57,743 nt of DNA from JAVBLP01 sp031553505 (GCA_031553505.1 JAVBLP010000009.1:1-57743), one strand, 5' to 3'. Positions 20,143 through 29,256 are shown, counted from the stretch's first letter. Translations and numbers: made by a program. The notes: a model not told the origin generated them from the letters alone.

Positions 20143-20796
20143 ATGAAGAAAAGCGCAGCAGCAGTATTTTGTTTTTGTTTATTAATGTCAGCGGCGGCAT
20201 GCACCACTCCGGGAAAAAATACGGCAATCGGAGCAGGCGCGGGCGCGGCGGTAGGAGCGGCAGCCGGAGCGATTATTGCCAATAATACCGGCGGCAATTC
20301 TTGGGAAGGCGCTGCATACGGCGCGGGAGCAGGTTTGATAGTAGGCGGAGTAGTAGGAAATTATTTTGACAAACAGGCAAAAGAACTTGCGGCAATCGCG
20401 GACGTAAAAAAGACCAATGACGGGCTTATCATCACCCTTAAAAACGAAATTTTGTTTTCCGTAAACAGCTCTGAACTTTCATCAGCGGCAATGACAACCT
20501 TGAGCGATTTAAACAGAGTTTTGAAAAAATACCCTGAAAACATAATAGTTGTTGAAGGACATACCGACAATACAGGAACGGCGGCTTTGAACCAGACCCT
20601 TTCAGAAAGAAGGGCAAAAGCGGTTTACGATTATCTTTTAGGGACCGGCCTTAAAACATACAGAATATCTTACATCGGTTACGGCTTAACGCAGCCGATA
20701 GCGGATAACTCAACTGAAGAAGGAAGAAGCAAAAACAGAAGAGTTAATTTGAACATCACAGCCAACACCGAACTTATAAAACAGAACTATAAATAA
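20143..20796 (+). CDS. OmpA-family lipoprotein with a glycine-zipper region
   Basis: 217 aa. AAGGAG lies 6 nt before this ATG, which decides the start over an upstream in-frame codon. The signal peptide ends in SAAAC (Cys at about 20). Residues ~25-85 form a Gly/Ala-rich glycine-zipper segment. Residues ~95-217 are an OmpA C-terminal domain with the peptidoglycan-binding pattern EGHTDNTG...N..LSERRAKAVYDYL...G.G...P.......EGRSKNRRV. Role by family: an outer-membrane lipoprotein that tethers the membrane to peptidoglycan through diaminopimelate. It supports a Gram-negative envelope. A strong terminator follows directly. Confidence 0.9.
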   Translation: MKKSAAAVFCFCLLMSAAACTTPGKNTAIGAGAGAAVGAAAGAIIANNTGGNSWEGAAYGAGAGLIVGGVVGNYFDKQAKELAAIADVKKTNDGLIITLKNEILFSVNSSELSSAAMTTLSDLNRVLKKYPENIIVVEGHTDNTGTAALNQTLSERRAKAVYDYLLGTGLKTYRISYIGYGLTQPIADNSTEEGRSKNRRVNLNITANTELIKQNYK

Positions 20797-20810
20797 GCTT
20801 TAAAAAGTAA

Positions 20811-20851
20811 AAAAGCATCCTGAGGGTTTAGCCCTCAGGATGCTTTTTTTT
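20811..20851 (+). terminator. Intrinsic terminator after the OmpA-like gene
   Basis: A 16-bp stem (AAAAGCATCCTGAGGG / CCCTCAGGATGCTTTT) with loop TTTAG is followed by a long T-tract. It sits 15 nt after the stop codon. Confidence 0.95.
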
Positions 20852-20929
20852 ATTGGCGTCTTGTGCCAGCTGTTTATTTATTTTTAAAATCGTTTTGCAT
20901 TCAGCTTAGTTATTATAAAAGGGTGCTAC

Positions 20930-21020
20930 CTCTAGCACTCCTGTACTTTTACCAAGCGAAGCGCAAAGCCGGCGGCTGGACTTTTTGCTTACTTTTTAGG
21001 CTTGTGCAAAAAGTAACCGC
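20930..21020. repeat. Intergenic element with competing inverted repeats
   Basis: The ~310-bp stretch between the OmpA terminator and the hydrogenase operon has no credible gene. It contains two overlapping hairpin options: ACTTTTTGC (20980-20988) with GCAAAAAGT (21006-21014), and TTACTTTTT (20989-20997) with AAAAAGTAA (21008-21016). Ahead of them is a GC-rich segment (AAGCCGGCGGCT). The composition resembles dispersed intergenic repeats of other genomes. No second copy is visible here. Confidence 0.4.
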
Positions 21021-21065
21021 CTTTAGCTTGGACAAGCGGTATGGCATTCAATGCTTTTGCGGTAA

Positions 21066-21094
21066 TTGACATTTTACAATTAAATGAGTATACT
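21066..21094 (+). promoter_or_regulatory. Near-consensus sigma-70 promoter of the hydrogenase operon
   Basis: TTGACA (21066-21071), a 17-nt spacer and TATACT (21089-21094) lie 72 nt before the first subunit gene. This is one of the best promoter matches in the window and fits high constitutive expression of the hydrogenase. Confidence 0.8.
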
Positions 21095-21105
21095 CTTCAA
21101 ACATG

Positions 21106-21141
21106 CCGCACATATTATATTGTTATAAATAATATGCGCGG
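21106..21141 (+). promoter_or_regulatory. Hairpin in the 5' leader of the hydrogenase operon
   Basis: CCGCaCATATTAT pairs with ATAATATGcGCGG (12 bp plus one mismatch, ~10-nt loop) between the promoter and the first start codon. No T-tract follows, so it is not an intrinsic terminator. It could stabilise the mRNA or be a protein-binding site. Confidence 0.5.
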
Positions 21142-21166
21142 TTTATAATTTTAAAAGAAAACAAAG

Positions 21167-22615
21167 ATGCCAAACGAAATTATTTTAGTTTTAATCGTAT
21201 TAGTTCCTATACTTTTTGCATGCCTGCTGCTTTTGATAGGTAATATTTCCGCAAAAGCGAGAAATATTACGGCTTTGGCTTTAGCGCTTATAACCTTTAT
21301 ATTAGGCCTTTGTTTAGTCCCTTCGGTTTTCTCCGGAAAAATCATAAACTTTTATTACGAGCTTCCGCTCGGTTTAAACTTCATACTAAAAGCAGACGCT
21401 TTTGCGTTGTTTTGCGCTTTGGCTTCTTCTTTCGTAAGCGCTATAATAGTTTTCTATTCGTTTGAATATTTAAAACCCTACAAAAACCAAAATGAATACT
21501 ACTTTATAGTAATACTCTTCTTGGGCTCAATGATGGGCATAATCTTCAGCGCTAACCTCATTTTCCTTTATACTTTCTGGGAAATGACAGCTCTTGCTTC
21601 CTGGAGATTAATAGGTTTCTTCAGAAAGGACGATTACGTAAGGCGCGCCAATAAGGCTTTTATGATGACAGCCGCCGGCGCTTTTCTTATGCTTATAGGT
21701 TTTATAATGCTTGGCGAGCAGGCTGGCACATTTGATTTTGACGGAATACGTTCTACCATACCTGCCGGAACCGTAAGAGATGTTACGGTAATACTTATAT
21801 TGTGCGGCATTTTTGCCAAATCGGCGACTTTTCCTTTCCATACATGGCTTGCGGACGCGGGCGTAGCGCCTTCGCCTGTTACTGCTCTTCTTCATGCGGC
21901 GGTGCTTGTAAAGATAGGCATATATGTGTACGCAAGGCTTTTCAACAGCGTAATAATTCCTTCCGATGAGATGAGAATAGCAGTACTTATGATAATAACG
22001 ATCAGCGCTTTTGTTTCCGGCGGTGCCGCTTTGATAGAAAAAGACATAAAGAGGATTATAGCTTTCTCAACGGTCAGCCAGCTTGCTTTTATGTTTTTGG
22101 GCTTTGCGGTAGGTTCGCCTCTTGCGTTTGCCGCTTCTACACTATTTATATTGATGCATTCAACGGCAAAAGCCGGGTTATTCTTGAGCGCCGGCATTAT
22201 TGAACACGAAACGCATACGAAAGACATAACAAAAATGGGCGGCCTTTTTAAAGTTATACCTATAACCGCTGTCGCTTTCCTTTTGTGCATGGCTTCAATA
22301 ATAGGCGTGCCCCCGATGGGCGGTTTTTTCAGCAAAATGTTTTTGATTACGGGCACCGCGGCGGGTTTCCCTGTTGTTGCGGTTATTTTTATAGTTGCCG
22401 CGACACTTACGCTTCTATACATGCTAAGGCTGTATTATAAAGTTTTCCTTGCGAAGCCACAGGGTGATTTTCATGCTGTAAAATCAAGCATTTTTGCTCC
22501 GATGAATTTCAGCATAACGCTTTTGGCTGCAGTATCGCTTATATGCGGTTTGATGTTTAGCTCTCTTACTTATATTGCGGAGCTTGCCGCTAAACAGATT
22601 TTTGGGATAATGTAA
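21167..22615 (+). CDS. Hydrogenase antiporter-like membrane subunit 1 (NuoL/M/N-MrpD family)
   Basis: 482 aa, about 14 membrane helices, belonging to the proton-translocating antiporter-like family shared by Complex I (NuoL/M/N), Mrp antiporters and energy-converting hydrogenases. Characteristic stretches are FHTWLADAGVAPSPVTALLH (the broken-helix segment around residues 225-245) and an ST..Q.AFM motif further on. It is the first gene of an operon whose catalytic subunit is a [NiFe] hydrogenase, so it most likely forms part of the ion-pumping arm of that complex. The following gene starts in the last base of its stop codon. Which of NuoL, NuoM or NuoN it matches best cannot be settled by eye. 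Confidence 0.9.
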   Translation: MPNEIILVLIVLVPILFACLLLLIGNISAKARNITALALALITFILGLCLVPSVFSGKIINFYYELPLGLNFILKADAFALFCALASSFVSAIIVFYSFEYLKPYKNQNEYYFIVILFLGSMMGIIFSANLIFLYTFWEMTALASWRLIGFFRKDDYVRRANKAFMMTAAGAFLMLIGFIMLGEQAGTFDFDGIRSTIPAGTVRDVTVILILCGIFAKSATFPFHTWLADAGVAPSPVTALLHAAVLVKIGIYVYARLFNSVIIPSDEMRIAVLMIITISAFVSGGAALIEKDIKRIIAFSTVSQLAFMFLGFAVGSPLAFAASTLFILMHSTAKAGLFLSAGIIEHETHTKDITKMGGLFKVIPITAVAFLLCMASIIGVPPMGGFFSKMFLITGTAAGFPVVAVIFIVAATLTLLYMLRLYYKVFLAKPQGDFHAVKSSIFAPMNFSITLLAAVSLICGLMFSSLTYIAELAAKQIFGIM

Positions 22616-24372
22616 TGAGTATGATTTCTTTGCTTCTTATCATCGCTCCGATTGTATTTGCCGTTGCGCTTTTCTGCGCTCCTGAAAAGTACAAACAGGC
22701 AAAAAGCTATATTTTTATAGTTGCGGCCATATTTAATTTATGGGCCGTATGCGCCTATTTTTCGGAAAATGTATTTGCTTACGCACAGTGGGCGGCTTTT
22801 GATTTTTCTTTTTCAATAGTTACTTCACAATTCAATATGTTTTTGCTTGTTATTGCAGCCTTTTTTGCTGCTTTAACGGCTATATTTGCTCTTAATAATA
22901 TGAAGAATAACCCAAAAGCATCTATGTTTGGCGCGTCTATGATGCTTGCGGTATCGTTTGTCAACGGCGTGCTGATAACGGACAGCCTTTTATTTGTTCT
23001 TATTTTTATTGAAGCGCTTGCCGTTCCTTTTGTTCTTATGATTCTTTCTTCTGAAAACAATAATAAAAAACTTGCTTTAAAAGCTTTTACGATTACGGCT
23101 ATCGCGGACCTCTTTTTTATGGCAGGCATAGCTTTAGCGTACTGCGTTGCAAAAACGATGAATATATCTGAAATTTCAATTACTTTAAACAGCGGGCTTG
23201 AAATAGCCGCTTTCATATTTATCATGGTTGGCGCGGCAGGCAAACTCGGCGTTATGCCTTTTCACAGCTGGATGCCGGAAGCTTCGGAAAAAACTTCCGT
23301 TCCTTTCATGGTGTTTATGGCGACCGCCGCGGAAAAGATTTTGGGAATATACATAATTTTTATAGCTTTAAAGATGTTTAATGTTGCCCCGGGTTCAACG
23401 GTTACTTGTGTTATAGCGGCTGTTGTGGCGGTTGGTGCAATAATTGCCGCGCTTCTTTCAAACAAACAGGGAACATTTAAAAAAATGCTTGTATATACAA
23501 GCATAAGCCAGGGAAGTTTTATGATGATTGCGATGCTTACGGCAATCCCTGTCGCGATTGCCGGAGCGGTATTGCATCTGTTGGCTCATACAGTTTATAA
23601 ATCTTCACTCTTTTATGTTGCCGGAGTAATGGACGACAGCAAAGAATCTGTAATTTCATTTAAAAATAACCCTTATATTTTCACGTGTTTTATACTTGCG
23701 GCGGCTTCTTTTATAGGCGTTCCGTTTTTTGCCGCGTTTTTCTCAAAAGAAATGATGTACGAAGGCGCGATGAACGCCGGAATCATCTGGCTTGCCGTAA
23801 TGATGCTCATAACGTTTTTCTGCTCAAGCGCTATTTTAGACTGGATGGGCAAAATATTTTTTGGCAATGAAGGCAAACACGCCGAATATCCGGTTTCTTC
23901 CATGATAGCCGTAGTAACGGCAGCGTTTTTGTGCCTGCTTCTTGGCATCTTTAAAAAAGTGCCGCTTACCGTAATAGAAGAAAAGATACACTTTGCGGAA
24001 CACTCTTCAACACTCCTTTTAGCCATCTCTTTAGCAATGCTTTTTATAGTCCTTATAAACTTTATAGTAGGTTACGTTAAATATAAAAACGGTTTGGGCT
24101 TCGTAAAAGGCATAATTTCATTTTTGAAGATAGATAAACTTAACGAAAACTCTGCTTTAGACCCTTACAATTTAGTTGGAAGGGTTTATAAGAGTTTCGG
24201 AAAAGCTTCATTTGATTTTGATAAATTTTTAAACTGGGTTTACGATTCACTTTTCGTAAATTCTGTTTTAATATGTTCAAGCGCGATAAAAAGGGTTCAC
24301 AACGGCAGCTTATCACGCTATATTGTCTGGGTTTTGCTGGGCATAGCCGTAATAGTGCTGTTTTTCGTATAA
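22615..24372 (+). CDS. Hydrogenase antiporter-like membrane subunit 2 (NuoL-like)
   Basis: 585 aa, the longest of the three antiporter-like proteins. The core includes FHSWMPEASEKTSVPF around residues 217-232 and a YTSISQGSFMM segment. The extra C-terminal ~100 residues, with a final hydrophobic helix, resemble the C-terminal extension of NuoL/HyfB-type subunits, whose long amphipathic helix braces the membrane arm. It overlaps the previous stop by one base (TAATG), indicating translational coupling. It should act in ion translocation in the hydrogenase complex. Confidence 0.85.
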   Translation: MSMISLLLIIAPIVFAVALFCAPEKYKQAKSYIFIVAAIFNLWAVCAYFSENVFAYAQWAAFDFSFSIVTSQFNMFLLVIAAFFAALTAIFALNNMKNNPKASMFGASMMLAVSFVNGVLITDSLLFVLIFIEALAVPFVLMILSSENNNKKLALKAFTITAIADLFFMAGIALAYCVAKTMNISEISITLNSGLEIAAFIFIMVGAAGKLGVMPFHSWMPEASEKTSVPFMVFMATAAEKILGIYIIFIALKMFNVAPGSTVTCVIAAVVAVGAIIAALLSNKQGTFKKMLVYTSISQGSFMMIAMLTAIPVAIAGAVLHLLAHTVYKSSLFYVAGVMDDSKESVISFKNNPYIFTCFILAAASFIGVPFFAAFFSKEMMYEGAMNAGIIWLAVMMLITFFCSSAILDWMGKIFFGNEGKHAEYPVSSMIAVVTAAFLCLLLGIFKKVPLTVIEEKIHFAEHSSTLLLAISLAMLFIVLINFIVGYVKYKNGLGFVKGIISFLKIDKLNENSALDPYNLVGRVYKSFGKASFDFDKFLNWVYDSLFVNSVLICSSAIKRVHNGSLSRYIVWVLLGIAVIVLFFV

Positions 24373-24406
24373 ATTTTAAAGGGGGCCGCGTTCAGCGGCA
24401 TAACAG

Positions 24407-25825
24407 ATGACGGTATCACTAATTTTAATTCCTATCCTTCTTGTTATTTTGCTTAATGTTCCGCGCGTTTCCGGAAAAACGGCGTATTACACGGCTTTGG
24501 CTTTTTTTGTTTACCAGCTTGTGTCCGTTTTCTTCCCGATGCTCGGCTCGGATCAGCTTTCAGTCCTTATCAATAAAGTATTCGTGCTTAACGTTTACGC
24601 GGACGGCATATCTAAAATAATGATAGTTTCCGCTTCAATAGTTGCTTTCGCGGCGCTTATAACGTCAAAAGCTTTCATTAAATATGACAGCAGGCTGTTT
24701 TCTCTTTCAAACTTAATGCTTTTGTCTGTCGCCGGCATAAACGGCTTGGTATTCGCCCGCGACATGTTTACGATGTACGTTTTTATAGAAGTAATAGCTG
24801 TTTCTTCTTACATAATGATTTCGCTTGATAAAAAAGAAGGCGCTCTTGAAGGCGGCTTCAAATACCTTATGATATCTTCCGTGGCTACCGTAATGATGCT
24901 TTTCTCGGTCGCGCTTTTCTTTATTGTCGCGGGCGGAACTAGCTTTGAAACTGTTTCTGCCGCCGTAAAAGATTTTGGCGGGAGTTACTTAATGTCTGCC
25001 GCGATAATGCTTTTTGTCTGTGGAATGCTTATAAAAGGCGGGTTGATGCCTTTTCACGCGTGGCTTCCTGGAGCATACAGCCAGGCTCCCGCGGGAGTTT
25101 CGGTGTTTCTCGGCGGCATAATTACAAAAACTACCGGAATCTTTACGCTTATTAGGGTTTTATATTCCGTTACAGGATATAATGACAATATAAGAAACGT
25201 CCTTTTAATTGTCGGCGCAATATCAATAGTATTTGGCGCGCTTGCCGCCATAACGCAGAAAGATTTTAAAAAAGTGCTTGCGTATTCGAGTATAAGCCAG
25301 GTCGGCTATATTGTGCTTGCTTTGGGAGCCGGCACCGCGTTTGGTATTGCCGCGGCGCTTTTTCATGTATTTAACCACGCTATTTTTAAATCATTGTTGT
25401 TCGTTAACTCGGCAGCCGTTGAAAAACAGACCGGCCGCGTTGACGTAGATACTTTCGGAGGGCTCGGGTATAAAATGCCTTTCACTTCCGGCACCACAGC
25501 GATAGCGTTTTTATCGGCTTCTGGTATTCCTCCGTTTTCAGGTTTCTGGAGCAAACTTTTAATAATTCTCGCTTTGTGGTCATCAAACTGCAAAGGTTAC
25601 GCGGTTCTTGCGGTTTTGGCAAGCATACTGACTATGGCGTATTTCTTAAACCTGCAGAAAAAAGTATTTTTTGGCGAGCTTTCGCCGAATGTTGAAAATG
25701 TTAAAGAAGCGCCAGCGTCATTTTTCGTTCCCGCGTTTATTTTGTGCGCTTTGACTATAGGCGTTGGGCTGTTTTTTCCGTACGTGCTAAAAACTTTTAT
25801 TTTCCCGGCTGTCGGGTTGATTTAG
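24407..25825 (+). CDS. Hydrogenase antiporter-like membrane subunit 3 (NuoN/MrpD-like)
   Basis: 472 aa with ~14 membrane helices and the family segment GGLMPFHAWLPGAYSQAP (~residues 211-228), followed by YSSISQVGYIVLALG. It starts 34 nt after the preceding gene, behind a GGGGG ribosome-binding stretch. With three antiporter-type subunits the complex has the same number as bacterial Complex I, so it may move more ions per electron pair than one-subunit Ech-type enzymes (inference). Confidence 0.88.
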   Translation: MTVSLILIPILLVILLNVPRVSGKTAYYTALAFFVYQLVSVFFPMLGSDQLSVLINKVFVLNVYADGISKIMIVSASIVAFAALITSKAFIKYDSRLFSLSNLMLLSVAGINGLVFARDMFTMYVFIEVIAVSSYIMISLDKKEGALEGGFKYLMISSVATVMMLFSVALFFIVAGGTSFETVSAAVKDFGGSYLMSAAIMLFVCGMLIKGGLMPFHAWLPGAYSQAPAGVSVFLGGIITKTTGIFTLIRVLYSVTGYNDNIRNVLLIVGAISIVFGALAAITQKDFKKVLAYSSISQVGYIVLALGAGTAFGIAAALFHVFNHAIFKSLLFVNSAAVEKQTGRVDVDTFGGLGYKMPFTSGTTAIAFLSASGIPPFSGFWSKLLIILALWSSNCKGYAVLAVLASILTMAYFLNLQKKVFFGELSPNVENVKEAPASFFVPAFILCALTIGVGLFFPYVLKTFIFPAVGLI

Positions 25826-25837
25826 TAAGGAGATATT

Positions 25838-26362
25838 TTGGATATTACTTTGCATATCATTCTTTTGTCGCTAACCGTAATCTGCGCGATATTCGCGGTT
25901 GTCCGCACAAGGGTTATCCGAGCGGCAATAATGCTTGCCTCTGTCAGCGTTTTGGTGACATTAATATTATTTTTGCTTGACGCACCTCTTGCCGCGGTTT
26001 TTGAACTTTCGGTTTGCGCGGGCCTTATAACCGTTATTTTTATCAGCGTTATCGGCCTCACAAACCCTTTAACAAGCGAAGAACGCTGTGAGGAGAGGGA
26101 AAGCATGTTTAAAAAATTCCTTCTTCTTCCGGTTGTGGTTATAGTCTGCGGAATATTTTTCTGGCTTTTGACAAAAGGCATTAATATGGTTCCTGCGGTT
26201 CCTGTCGAAGGCGCGGGGGATATTATTACGGATAAGATGATTATGTGGCATTTAAGGCAGATAGATTTAATAGGCCAGGTCATAATAATACTTGCCGGGG
26301 TTTTCGGAGTAGTGGTGCTTTTTAAAGACAATAAAGACGATAAGGAAGGTGGCAATAAATGA
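25838..26362 (+). CDS. NuoJ/MbhD-E-like membrane subunit of the hydrogenase
   Basis: 174 aa, about five membrane helices. It starts with TTG, supported by AAGGAG at 25827-25832 five bases upstream and by the position directly after the previous stop. The sequence ..LDAPLAAVFELSVCAGLITVIF.. matches the NuoJ-type segment that lines the ion path near the quinone-like cavity. It overlaps the following NuoK-like gene by 4 nt (ATGA). Confidence 0.75.
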   Translation: MDITLHIILLSLTVICAIFAVVRTRVIRAAIMLASVSVLVTLILFLLDAPLAAVFELSVCAGLITVIFISVIGLTNPLTSEERCEERESMFKKFLLLPVVVIVCGIFFWLLTKGINMVPAVPVEGAGDIITDKMIMWHLRQIDLIGQVIIILAGVFGVVVLFKDNKDDKEGGNK

Positions 26363-26679
26363 GTTATGAAGCGCTGCTTCTCTTCAAACTGTACCTTATA
26401 GCCGCCCCTGTTTTGTTTGTTATAGGGATTTACGCTATTATGGCTACGAAAAACATTATAGCCATGATAATCGGGCTTGAAATTATTACAAAAGGCGTTA
26501 CGATTTTGCTTGCTGCGGCAGGTTATTTCAGCGGAAGGGCAAATCTCGTGGAACCTTTGATTATAACAATGATTGTAGTTGAAGTGGTTGTTTTGGTTGT
26601 TTCAGCCGGATATATAATAAATATCGCTAAAAAACATAATTCTTTGGACGTTTCAAACATAAAAAATATTAAAGGTTAA
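26359..26679 (+). CDS. NuoK/MrpC/MbhG-like subunit of the hydrogenase
   Basis: 106 aa, three membrane helices, the usual NuoK length. The conserved helix MIIGLEIITKG carries the buried Glu that is essential for proton transfer in NuoK. A second motif, ..EPLIITMIVVEVVV, carries the other conserved acidic position. It overlaps the previous gene by ATGA. Confidence 0.88.
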   Translation: MSYEALLLFKLYLIAAPVLFVIGIYAIMATKNIIAMIIGLEIITKGVTILLAAAGYFSGRANLVEPLIITMIVVEVVVLVVSAGYIINIAKKHNSLDVSNIKNIKG

Positions 26680-26682
26680 AAA

Positions 26683-27033
26683 ATGAGCGCAGCAATGTTA
26701 ATCATCATGCCTCCGGCAGTATTTATACTGTTAATAGTTTTCTTTTTGGTGCTTTCGTATTTTACCGAAAAGTTGTCTTATAAAAATCCTGATAATCCGG
26801 AAGGCAAAACAAAAGCTTACGCCTGCGGCGAAGACGTTAAAAACCACAGGATAAGGCCTAATTACGCGGAATTTTTTCCGCTGGCATTCTTTTTTACGAT
26901 TATGCACGTTATAGCGCTGATGATTGCGACATCCCCCGAAAAAATAGCTTCATCTCTGGCTATTGCTATTCTGTTTATTATCACGGCGTTTTTGAGCATC
27001 CTTATAATTTTCCGGAGAGAAAGAAATGATTAA
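26683..27033 (+). CDS. NuoA-like membrane subunit of the hydrogenase
   Basis: 116 aa, three membrane helices. The loop KAYACGEDV followed by Y.EFFPLAFFFTIMHVIALMI aligns with NuoA's PFESG.D loop and FY..AMFFVIFDVEALYLF helix. The acidic DVE of NuoA becomes HVI here, so the two membrane carboxylates of NuoA are missing. Most described energy-converting hydrogenases (Ech, Hyc, Mbh) are said to lack a NuoA counterpart, which makes this subunit notable. It ends 8 nt inside the next gene. Confidence 0.75.
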   Translation: MSAAMLIIMPPAVFILLIVFFLVLSYFTEKLSYKNPDNPEGKTKAYACGEDVKNHRIRPNYAEFFPLAFFFTIMHVIALMIATSPEKIASSLAIAILFIITAFLSILIIFRRERND

Positions 27034-27511
27034 ACCTATAAAAAAACTTGTAAACTGGGCGCGTTTAAAGTCACCGTGGGTTATACATTTTAATACCGGC
27101 GCCTGCAATGCCTGCGACATAGAAATTGTTGCGGCTCTTACGCCTACATACGATTTGGAAAGATTCGGCATACAGCTTAAAGGCACGCCGAGGCACGCAG
27201 ACGTTCTTTTGTGCTCCGGTCCGGTAACGAGGCAGATAAGAGACAGGCTTATAAGGATTTACGAACAGCTTCCGGAACCTAAATTTGTTGTCGCGGTCGG
27301 CACTTGCGCCTGCTCGGGCGGAGTTTTTGACGGCTGTTATAATATGCTTTCCGGTATAGACGAAGCGATACCGGTCGCGGCTTATATCCCGGGATGCCCG
27401 GCAAGCCCTGACGCCATTATTGACGGCGTTTCAAAACTTTTGAACCAATTTGAAAAACAGGAAGCGGCGGCGCTTAAAGAAAAGAAAAAGGGGGAAGTAA
27501 ATGGAAAATAA
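27026..27511 (+). CDS. [NiFe] hydrogenase small subunit, NuoB/EchC-like
   Basis: 161 aa. It binds the proximal [4Fe-4S] cluster that passes electrons to the [NiFe] site. Ligand cysteines are C27 and C30 (GACNACD), C94 (GTCACSGG) and C124 (IPGCPAS), the spacing of group 4 hydrogenase small subunits and NuoB. It overlaps both neighbours (8 nt upstream, 11 nt downstream), so the peripheral arm is translationally coupled to the membrane arm. Confidence 0.93.
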   Translation: MIKPIKKLVNWARLKSPWVIHFNTGACNACDIEIVAALTPTYDLERFGIQLKGTPRHADVLLCSGPVTRQIRDRLIRIYEQLPEPKFVVAVGTCACSGGVFDGCYNMLSGIDEAIPVAAYIPGCPASPDAIIDGVSKLLNQFEKQEAAALKEKKKGEVNGK

Positions 27512-28001
27512 CCACCCCATAGCAGAAAAACTTACGGCGAAATATCCGGCATTAAAAGAAAATATCAGAGTTCAAAGAGAAAGGCGCATATGGGTAAAAG
27601 TACCGTATTCACAGTTTAGGGAATTTTTAAATTATGCCGCAAATGATTTAAAAGTTAATATATTCTGTATGCTTACGGGCCTTGACGATAAAGAAAATTA
27701 CTCTTTTATCTACCATATGGCGGACGCAAACGGACTTATGTTAAATATTGAAACCTCGGTCCCTAAAACAAACGCGGTTATAGAAACTATTACGGATGAA
27801 TATCCGGCGGCAGATCTTCAGGAAAGGGAAGTTGTGGATTTGCTCGGCGTAAAAGTTAGCGGCTTAAAAAGCGGCAAGAGATACCCTCTCCCGGATGACT
27901 GGCCGGAAGGCGAATATCCGCTCAGGAAAGACTGGACGGTTGACAGATTAGACAAGAAAAATCCTCTTTACCAGGATAAAAAGGGGGAGACAAATGCCTA
28001 A
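27501..28001 (+). CDS. NuoC/EchD-like 30-kDa-type subunit
   Basis: 166 aa. The C-terminal half has the family pattern ERE..DL.G......(Y)PLPDDWPEG.YPLRKDW, typical of the NuoC / HycE N-terminal domain. It is a soluble structural subunit between the small and large hydrogenase subunits. It overlaps the next gene by 8 nt. Confidence 0.9.
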   Translation: MENNHPIAEKLTAKYPALKENIRVQRERRIWVKVPYSQFREFLNYAANDLKVNIFCMLTGLDDKENYSFIYHMADANGLMLNIETSVPKTNAVIETITDEYPAADLQEREVVDLLGVKVSGLKSGKRYPLPDDWPEGEYPLRKDWTVDRLDKKNPLYQDKKGETNA

Positions 28002-29217
28002 AAAATTAGTTATTCCGATAGGCCCGCAACATCCCGCGCTTAAAGAGCCGGCAAGCTTTGACGTAACGCTGCAGGGCGAAAAAGTTGAAAATATATTAGT
28101 AAAACTCGGTTACAATCACAGGGGAATTGAAAAAGCCTGCGAGCAGAAACCGTATCTTCACGATTTATATTTGATTGAAAGGGTGTGCGGTATATGTTCC
28201 CATTCCCACTCAACGTGCTTTTTGCAGGCAGTTGAGGAGATAGCCGGTCTTGAAGTGCCTATGAGGGCGAAGTATATCCGCTCTATAATCGGTGAAATGG
28301 AAAGAATACACAGCCATCTTTTGTGGCTCGGCGTTGCCGCCCACGAAATAGGCTTTGACACGCTTTTGATGTACACCTGGAGAGACAGAGAAATAATAAT
28401 GGACCTTCTTGCCACATTAACCGGCAACAGGGTAAATTACGCGGTAAATATTTTAGGCGGAGTCAGAAAAGACATCGAACCTGAAGAAAAAGACATGATT
28501 TTAAAAGCCATGGATACTCTTGAAGAAAGAACAAAGTATTATATCGGAGTTGTAAAAGAAGAGATAACAATAATTAAAAGGCTATCCAAAGTCGGATATT
28601 TATCCCATGAAGACGCTGTAAGAATGGGTGCTGTAGGGCCGACAGGCAGAGCATCCGGCATAACGAGAGACGCAAGGGCGGAAGACCCTTACGCCGCTTA
28701 CGGCGAAGTTGATTTTAAAGTGGTTTCAGATGACCATTGCGACGTTTACGGCAGAGCATTAGTGCGCGTAGGCGAATTGATGGAAGCTTATTCAATAATA
28801 AGGCAGCTTATAAAAAAATTGCCGGCAACGCCTTTAAAAGTTCCCGCGCCTTTAAGAATTCCCGCAGGCGAAGCTATAAGCAGGTATGAAGCGCCAAGAG
28901 GCGAGGACGTCCATTATGTGCGCGCAAACGGTACCGATAAACCTGAAAGGGTAAAACTCAGAGCGCCGACGCTTGCGAACGTTCAGGCGGTTTCAACGAT
29001 GCTTGAAAAAGGCTATCTTGCGGACGTTACGATAGTTATCGCGGCAATAGACCCGTGCTTTTCCTGCACGGACAGAATGATAGTCGCGGTAAATGACTCT
29101 GCATCAAATTTCAACTCGGAAATGACGTGGAAGCAGTTAAGGCAGCAAAGCATAGACTGGTACAAAAAGAACAGAGGCGTAGATTTTACGAAAGTAAAGT
29201 TAGACATTAAAAAATAA
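27994..29217 (+). CDS. [NiFe] hydrogenase large (catalytic) subunit, group 4, NuoD/EchE-like
   Basis: 407 aa. Both nickel-binding motifs are intact: RVCGICSHSHS (C65, C68) near the N-terminus and DPCFSCTDR (C355, C358) near the C-terminus. True Complex I NuoD has lost these cysteines, so this is a hydrogenase. The reaction is reversible 2H+ + 2e- to H2, fed by ferredoxin through the NuoI- and NuoB-like subunits. After R361 there is a 46-residue extension, as in HycE-type precursors that are clipped by a maturation protease, and such a protease is encoded at the end of the same operon. No hyp genes (HypA-F) for cofactor assembly are in this window. Confidence 0.95.
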   Translation: MPKKLVIPIGPQHPALKEPASFDVTLQGEKVENILVKLGYNHRGIEKACEQKPYLHDLYLIERVCGICSHSHSTCFLQAVEEIAGLEVPMRAKYIRSIIGEMERIHSHLLWLGVAAHEIGFDTLLMYTWRDREIIMDLLATLTGNRVNYAVNILGGVRKDIEPEEKDMILKAMDTLEERTKYYIGVVKEEITIIKRLSKVGYLSHEDAVRMGAVGPTGRASGITRDARAEDPYAAYGEVDFKVVSDDHCDVYGRALVRVGELMEAYSIIRQLIKKLPATPLKVPAPLRIPAGEAISRYEAPRGEDVHYVRANGTDKPERVKLRAPTLANVQAVSTMLEKGYLADVTIVIAAIDPCFSCTDRMIVAVNDSASNFNSEMTWKQLRQQSIDWYKKNRGVDFTKVKLDIKK

Positions 29218-29240
29218 TTAAAGCGCCGTAAGGCGTTAAA
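29218..29240 (+). promoter_or_regulatory. Small hairpin between operon genes
   Basis: AGCGCC-gtaa-GGCGTT forms a 6-bp stem (with one G-T pair) directly after the large-subunit stop, without a T-tract. It is one of the few non-overlapping junctions in the operon and may protect mRNA ends or tune relative expression. Confidence 0.35.
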
Positions 29241-29256
29241 AAGGTTAAATATACAA

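Noticed and set aside
20863..21069. 68-aa reading frame upstream of the hydrogenase operon
   Set aside because: It has no ribosome site, a biased composition and an overlap with the inverted-repeat element.
25822..26355. 177-aa minus-strand frame opposite the NuoJ-like gene
   Set aside because: It is antisense to a well-supported operon gene and has no recognisable features.
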